In this document: one piece after another, positions 59,840 through 64,000 of the stretch | Layout: the number at the start of each line of letters is the position of its first letter | How positions within the stretch are numbered: position 1 is the first letter of the stretch | Source of the DNA: Terrisporobacter glycolicus ATCC 14880 = DSM 1288 | Lineage (GTDB): Bacteria > Bacillota > Clostridia > Peptostreptococcales > Peptostreptococcaceae | Direction: 5' to 3' | Assembly: GCF_036812735.1 (NCBI RefSeq) | Contig: NZ_CP117523.1 | Location: forward strand, 1,240,001-1,304,000 | Length of the DNA stretch: 64,000 nt | Notes under the pieces: generated by a model | What the model was told of the DNA's origin: nothing | What the model saw: the letters and a program-made list of their open reading frames with translations, nothing else | The model's database searches: none | Program-made: the position numbers and the translations under genes

Positions 59840-60478
59840 TTGAAAAAAACTTGTGCAAAAGAAGCTTTAAAATATATTAGAAATAAGTCAATTATTGGAC
59901 TTGGAGGAGGTAGTACAATTTCCCACCTTGTTTCCTATATTAAAGAAAATAAGCTTGATGTAAAAATTGTAACTCCATCATTTAACACAGAAAAACTTTG
60001 TAGGGAAAATAATTTAAATGTATTGGAGATTTCATACGTAAGCGAAGTGTCAGTCGCATTTGATGGTTGTGATGAGATTGATTATGATTTAAATGCTCTT
60101 AAGAGTTGTGGAGGTATACACACTAAAGAAAAAATAGTAGCTACGATGGCTAAGGATTATATTTTACTTGTGGATGAAAGTAAAGTGTGTGAAACACTTA
60201 AATTTAATTATCCTGTAGTTTTAGAAATAATACCTGAAAGTAAATCTATTGTTGAAAAAAGCGTAAAACAATTGGGTGGCAAGGTTAGAATGAGAAATGA
60301 TAAGTTGATGGAAGTTTATTTTGATAGAAAAGATATAAAAAGTATTAAAAAGTTAGATGAAGATTTAAGAAAAATAGTTGGTGTAATTGAAACATCTCTA
60401 TTTCATGATATAGCAACAAAAGCAATTGTGGTGGGAGAAAATAGAATAAAATTAATTGAATGTGAGAAAGGGGATTAA
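59840..60478 (+). CDS. rpiA: Ribose-5-phosphate isomerase A
   Basis: Interconverts ribose-5-phosphate and ribulose-5-phosphate. Its 212 residues contain GLGGGSTISHL (phosphate loop), FDGCDEIDYDLNALKSCGG with the catalytic Asp/Glu, and IHTKEKIVA (Lys). It is slightly short for RpiA. The start is TTG 59840, about 7 bases after GGGGGAGGA; no in-frame ATG fits better. It follows the RpiR-type gene by 15 bases, so a sugar phosphate made or used here may be the regulator's ligand. Confidence 0.9.
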   Translation: MKKTCAKEALKYIRNKSIIGLGGGSTISHLVSYIKENKLDVKIVTPSFNTEKLCRENNLNVLEISYVSEVSVAFDGCDEIDYDLNALKSCGGIHTKEKIVATMAKDYILLVDESKVCETLKFNYPVVLEIIPESKSIVEKSVKQLGGKVRMRNDKLMEVYFDRKDIKSIKKLDEDLRKIVGVIETSLFHDIATKAIVVGENRIKLIECEKGD

Positions 60479-60483
60479 TTAGG

Positions 60484-61320
60484 ATGAATGAAAATTTTAA
60501 AGTATTAAATAATGGATTAAAAATACCTTCAATAGGTTTTGGAACTTACAAATCAGGAAGTGATGAAGAAACTGAAAAAATTGTTAAGTATGCTTTAGAA
60601 GTTGGATATAGACAAATTGATACCGCATCATTTTATGGAAATGAAGTAGGTATAGGTAATGGAATAAAAGCTAGTAAAATAAACAGAGAAGATATATTCT
60701 TAGTTACTAAACTTTGGAATGATGATCATGGATATGAAAAGGCTATAGAAGCTTTTAACAAATCATTAGAATATTTACAAGTTGAATACATAGATTTATA
60801 TCTTATTCATTGGCCAAATAAATTAAATAATGAAACATGGAAGGCTTTTGAACATCTTTATGAAAGTAAAAAAGTAAAGGCAATAGGTGTTTGCAACTTT
60901 AAACAAAGTCATTTGGAAGAATTAATAAAAGATGCAAAGATAAAACCAATGGTAAATCAAGTTGAAATGCATCCGACTAATCAAAAAAATGACTTTGTAA
61001 AGTACTGTAATAAAAATGAAATTCAGCTAATCGCTTGGAGTCCAATAATGAGAGGCAAAATATTTGATAATGAACTTATGATTAACTTATCTCAAAAATA
61101 TAAAAAATCAATTGCTCAAATTGTATTAAGATGGCATTTGCAAAGGGGAATTATTCCTATACCAAAATCATCAAATGAAAATAGGATAAAAGAAAACTTA
61201 GACATTTTTGATTTTGAAATCTCTAAAGAAGACATGATGAAAATTAATTTATTAGATAAAGGATATGATTCATCTGTAACAGGAGTACCAGAAAATACAA
61301 CTTACCTTGATTTTAAATAA
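60484..61320 (+). CDS. Aldo/keto reductase
   Basis: A 278-residue NADPH-dependent reductase with the family tetrad: Asp and Tyr in QIDTASFYGNE (about 46-55), Lys in LVTKLWN and His in LYLIHWP. The cofactor phosphate site reads PIPKSSNENRIKENL. The start is ATG 60484, 5 bases after the rpiA stop. By operon position it may act on a sugar or sugar-derived aldehyde; the substrate is unknown. Confidence 0.93.
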   Translation: MNENFKVLNNGLKIPSIGFGTYKSGSDEETEKIVKYALEVGYRQIDTASFYGNEVGIGNGIKASKINREDIFLVTKLWNDDHGYEKAIEAFNKSLEYLQVEYIDLYLIHWPNKLNNETWKAFEHLYESKKVKAIGVCNFKQSHLEELIKDAKIKPMVNQVEMHPTNQKNDFVKYCNKNEIQLIAWSPIMRGKIFDNELMINLSQKYKKSIAQIVLRWHLQRGIIPIPKSSNENRIKENLDIFDFEISKEDMMKINLLDKGYDSSVTGVPENTTYLDFK

Positions 61321-61340
61321 AAATTAAAGAGGATAATAGA

Positions 61341-61781
61341 ATGAAAATAACTAAAGTAGTAAGCAATAAAAAAGAATATATAGATTTGCTTTTACTTGCA
61401 GATGAGCAGGAAAATATGATAAATAAGTACCTTGAAAAGGGAGACATGTTTCTATTGATAGATGAGGGAGTAAAAGCACAATGCGTTGTTACAAATGAAG
61501 GTAATGGAGTATATGAATTAAAAAATATAGCTACTATTCCACAATTTCAAAATAAGGGTTATGGTAAAATACTTATAAATTATATTCTTAATTATTATAA
61601 GGATTGTAATATAATGTATGTGGGAACAGGAGATAGTACTTTAACAATTCCATTTTATCAAAAGTGTGGTTTTGAAGAATCTCATAGAGTAAAAAATTTT
61701 TTCGTTGACAATTATGATCAGCCCATATTTGAAAATGGAAAACAATTAATAGACATGATTTATTTGAAGTGGAGTAGATAA
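61341..61781 (+). CDS. GNAT-family N-acetyltransferase
   Basis: A 146-residue acetyltransferase. The acetyl-CoA binding motif A reads IATIPQFQNKGYGKILINYIL (about residues 66-86) and motif B is IPFYQKCGFEESHR. GAGGAT lies before ATG 61341. Last gene of the RpiR operon; a symmetrical hairpin follows. Acceptor unknown. Confidence 0.9.
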   Translation: MKITKVVSNKKEYIDLLLLADEQENMINKYLEKGDMFLLIDEGVKAQCVVTNEGNGVYELKNIATIPQFQNKGYGKILINYILNYYKDCNIMYVGTGDSTLTIPFYQKCGFEESHRVKNFFVDNYDQPIFENGKQLIDMIYLKWSR

Positions 61782-61793
61782 ATTAATGTTATA

Positions 61794-61818
61794 AAGGGGC
61801 ATATTAAATATGCCCCTT
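61794..61818. terminator. Shared terminator between convergent operons
   Basis: AAGGGGCATATT and AATATGCCCCTT, nearly without a loop unless the AT pairs open. T-tracts are weak on both strands. It lies 6 bases from the end of the PqqD-like gene. Confidence 0.7.
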
Positions 61819-61823
61819 AAAAT

Positions 61824-62162
61824 TTACTCAACTCTCTCTATATAATTACAATTAATCTCAATATGATTTAGAAACATTAACAATCTTTCATAAAGAGGAT
61901 GACAATCCTCACCATAAATACTTTCTAGATTTCTGCCTATTTCCTCAACAGTTTTTTCACCGTCTATCTGTAAAAAAACAAAACTACAATATTCATCAAG
62001 TTTAATCTTCTTATAAAGAGGTATTCTAAATTTTAACTTTCTAAAAAATTTTTGTATAGGATGATTTTGCTTTTCTAAAACAGTTACAATTTTATTATCA
62101 ACCTCGTAATCTATATTATTTGAAATTTTAAATATTAATTTTAAAGCATCCTCGTTATTCAT
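61824..62162 (-). CDS. PqqD-like small protein
   Basis: A 112-residue protein whose middle and C-terminal part (CSFVFLQIDGEKTVEEIGRNLESIYGEDCHPLYERLLMFLNHIE, about residues 59-102) has the PqqD/RRE-like layout: a strand pair, then a helix after WxxIDGxxTVxEI, and a final helix. Such domains bind peptide substrates for RiPP enzymes. Its start overlaps the OPT transporter stop by one base, so translation is coupled. No radical SAM partner is in the window. The family call is good; the role is unknown. Confidence 0.78.
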   Translation of the reverse strand: MNNEDALKLIFKISNNIDYEVDNKIVTVLEKQNHPIQKFFRKLKFRIPLYKKIKLDEYCSFVFLQIDGEKTVEEIGRNLESIYGEDCHPLYERLLMFLNHIEINCNYIERVE

Positions 62163-64000
62163 TATTCCTCATCCTTAACCTTTGACTTTAGGATAGGTAT
62201 AATTGTAAGTACTATTAAGACAACTAATAATAAGGCAGCCATACCATTTCCAGCAGCAAATCCAGTAGGAGCATTTCCGCCAACTACACCAGTTACTTGA
62301 CATATTATACCAATAAGTCCAAGTATAGAACCACCAGCAACTAAACCAGAAGATAAACTTATACCATTACTAACTTTAACTTCTTTATCTTTTTCGCCTT
62401 TGGATGTTTTTTCAACAAATACACGGATTAAAGCTCCTACTAAGATTATAGAAGTAGTTGCAACTGGTAAGTAGAATCCTATAGCAACTGTCATTATAGG
62501 TAAATCTAATAAGTATAGAACTATTGCCATAAATACACCAACTACAATCATAACCCATGGTAATTGGCCAGACATTATACCTGAAGTAAGCGTAGACATT
62601 AAGTTAGCTTGAGGTAGAGCAAATGGAGGGTTATCACCAGTTATTTTTAATTGATCTGTTAATAAAACTATAACAGCAACAACAACTATAACACCAACAA
62701 TACTTGCTATTGTAAAATAACGTTGCATTTCGTTTTTGTTACCACCTATAACATAAGTAACTTTTTGAGATTGACAGTATCCACCAGCAATAGCTATTGA
62801 AACAACTATAAATGAGCCAAATAAAAGTAAAGATTTATTATCAACTGTAGAAGTCCATCCCATAATTACAAATACTAAAGTAACTATAACTAAAGAAGCT
62901 ATTGTCATACCAGACACAGGAAGGTTAGATGTTCCTATAGTTCCTGTTAATCTACCAGCAACTATAACGAATAATAAAGATAAGATAAATGATAATATAG
63001 CTCCTATAATAGCCATTAAAATGCTTCCAGAAATAATAAATGAAGCAATAAACCCAATAATAACTCCACCTATTAAAATTAATAATTGAGTAGAAGAACC
63101 GTCACCTTTAGTAGCAGTAGCTCTTGCTTTAGCAGTTTCTTTTACTGAAGCAATTATAGTTGGTATAAGTTTTATAGCGCCAATTATACCACCACATAAC
63201 ATCATACCTGCACCTATGTATTTAACATAAGCACTAGAAATATCTGCAACAGCCATTTGATTTACTGCTAATGAAGCGTTGTTCCATACCATGATACCGT
63301 CTCCTGCCATCTCAGTGAAGTAACCAAGTAATGGAGTAATACCAAATACTGATAGTATAGAGCCAGCAAACATTGTTAAAGAAACATCAAGACCTACTAT
63401 GAATCCAATACCTAATAATAGTGGATTAACTTCCAAATCAAATTTCCACTTATACCAAGATTTACCTGAAAAAGACATTACGTTGTTTGTTATATTTAGA
63501 AAAGCACTTGTTAGTGTATTTAAAGCACCACCTATAACAAATCCAACACCCATGTATTTTATAGAATCTCCACCACTATCTGAAGCTACCAAAGTTTCAG
63601 ATATAGCCATAGACTCAGGGTAAACAAGTTGACCATGTTGATCAATAATTAAGTAATTATAAACCAGTGAAGCTATACCTATACCAAATAACACACCGCC
63701 AACACCAACAGCAAGGCCTTCTAAGAAAGAAACTTCACTACCAATTAATATAACAGATGGTAATACAAATATAAGACCACTGGCAACAGATTCACCACCA
63801 CTTGACATACCTTGAATTAAGTTTTTGCCAAGTATGCCTTTTTGTTTTGCAAAAATAGCAACAAAGGCTGAACCTATAATTGCACCAGGAATTCCGGCAG
63901 CAACAGTAAGACCTGCTTTCATACCGGAGTATGCGGTAGAAGCTGAAAATATTGCAGCAAAAACAATACCAATAATAAGTACAGCAGCATTTCCACCAGT
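62162..64000 (-). CDS. OPT-family oligopeptide transporter (5' end outside the window)
   Basis: At least 612 residues are encoded, open to the window's right edge; the ATG at 63922 is internal, since 26 further codons upstream stay in frame (TGGNAAVLIIGIVFAAIFSAS, about the first 21 visible residues). Many membrane helices. Family-like blocks are GIPGAIIGSAF, GEVSFLEGLAVGVGGVLFG, EVNPLLLGIGFIVGLDVSLTMFAGS (about residues 189-213) and DLPIMTVAIGFYLPVATTSIILVGALIR near the C-terminus. It probably imports peptides by proton coupling. The stop overlaps the PqqD-like gene start. Confidence 0.92.
   Translation of the reverse strand, partial: TGGNAAVLIIGIVFAAIFSASTAYSGMKAGLTVAAGIPGAIIGSAFVAIFAKQKGILGKNLIQGMSSGGESVASGLIFVLPSVILIGSEVSFLEGLAVGVGGVLFGIGIASLVYNYLIIDQHGQLVYPESMAISETLVASDSGGDSIKYMGVGFVIGGALNTLTSAFLNITNNVMSFSGKSWYKWKFDLEVNPLLLGIGFIVGLDVSLTMFAGSILSVFGITPLLGYFTEMAGDGIMVWNNASLAVNQMAVADISSAYVKYIGAGMMLCGGIIGAIKLIPTIIASVKETAKARATATKGDGSSTQLLILIGGVIIGFIASFIISGSILMAIIGAILSFILSLLFVIVAGRLTGTIGTSNLPVSGMTIASLVIVTLVFVIMGWTSTVDNKSLLLFGSFIVVSIAIAGGYCQSQKVTYVIGGNKNEMQRYFTIASIVGVIVVVAVIVLLTDQLKITGDNPPFALPQANLMSTLTSGIMSGQLPWVMIVVGVFMAIVLYLLDLPIMTVAIGFYLPVATTSIILVGALIRVFVEKTSKGEKDKEVKVSNGISLSSGLVAGGSILGLIGIICQVTGVVGGNAPTGFAAGNGMAALLLVVLIVLTIIPILKSKVKDEE

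Overview
The window reads as chromosomal DNA of a very AT-rich, spore-forming, low-GC Gram-positive anaerobe, most likely a Peptostreptococcaceae member near Paraclostridium, Paeniclostridium, Romboutsia or Clostridioides. The reasons are the AT-rich codon use, strong AGGAGG-type ribosome binding sites, a cotJABC spore-coat operon, a T-box riboswitch, clostridial cell-wall-binding repeats, and many short intergenic hairpin terminators. I see no rRNA, CRISPR array, insertion sequence, prophage or replication origin. The only RNA genes or elements I can support are one tRNA-Lys(CUU) and one T-box leader. The species is an inference.

Layout. 1-7.2 kb is a cell-envelope region: the end of a cell-wall-binding repeat protein, an undecaprenyl-phosphate sugar transferase, a glycosyltransferase, a secreted SH3-NlpC/P60 hydrolase, and two amidases, one with a Glu-to-Gln change at a catalytic position. 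7.2-8.3 kb is cotJABC on the minus strand. 8.5-12.2 kb holds a TtcA-like tRNA thiolase, a DEDDh exonuclease, a MORN-repeat protein and an intracellular subtilase. 12.3-15.6 kb is ftsE-ftsX-M23 peptidase (division hydrolase activation) plus a second DnaQ-like exonuclease. 15.7-26.4 kb is mixed: a soluble Ser/Thr kinase with a small partner, a monofunctional GT51 transglycosylase, cysteine-rich small proteins, a pentapeptide-repeat K+ channel fusion, oligoendopeptidase F, an aminotransferase and a secreted Lys-rich protein.

26.5-29.8 kb is a T-box leader with a predicted tyrosine specifier (UAC), followed by a sodium:solute symporter and a LarA-family nickel racemase with the catalytic residues in place. 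After the tRNA, 30.4-44.3 kb is a long same-strand island. It holds a cysteine-free ArsD-like protein, two selenodomain/arsenosugar-type transferases, a kinase-like protein with an altered catalytic loop, and then a set whose order follows E. coli ydjX-ydjY-ydjZ-ynjB-ynjC-ynjD. That set is expanded with DUF4418, a MacB-like ABC pair, an Fe-S/CCG protein and a nucleoside hydrolase-like protein. This island and the Tyr T-box/LarA operon are the best candidates for undescribed systems.

44.8-64 kb holds a dicarboxylate symporter under a consensus promoter with two cre-like boxes, a small alarmone synthetase, a nuclease lipoprotein, hpf, an ECF sigma/anti-sigma pair, surE, a ZIP transporter under a consensus promoter abutting a Fur-like box, a LysR regulator divergent from a ferredoxin-nitroreductase, lipA-lplA, a four-gene RpiR-rpiA-aldo/keto reductase-GNAT operon behind a promoter embedded in a 21-bp inverted repeat, and, on the minus strand, a PqqD-like gene downstream of an OPT transporter cut by the window edge.

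All assignments come from reading motifs and context by eye. No database search or structure prediction was run. Family names are from memory of those families.
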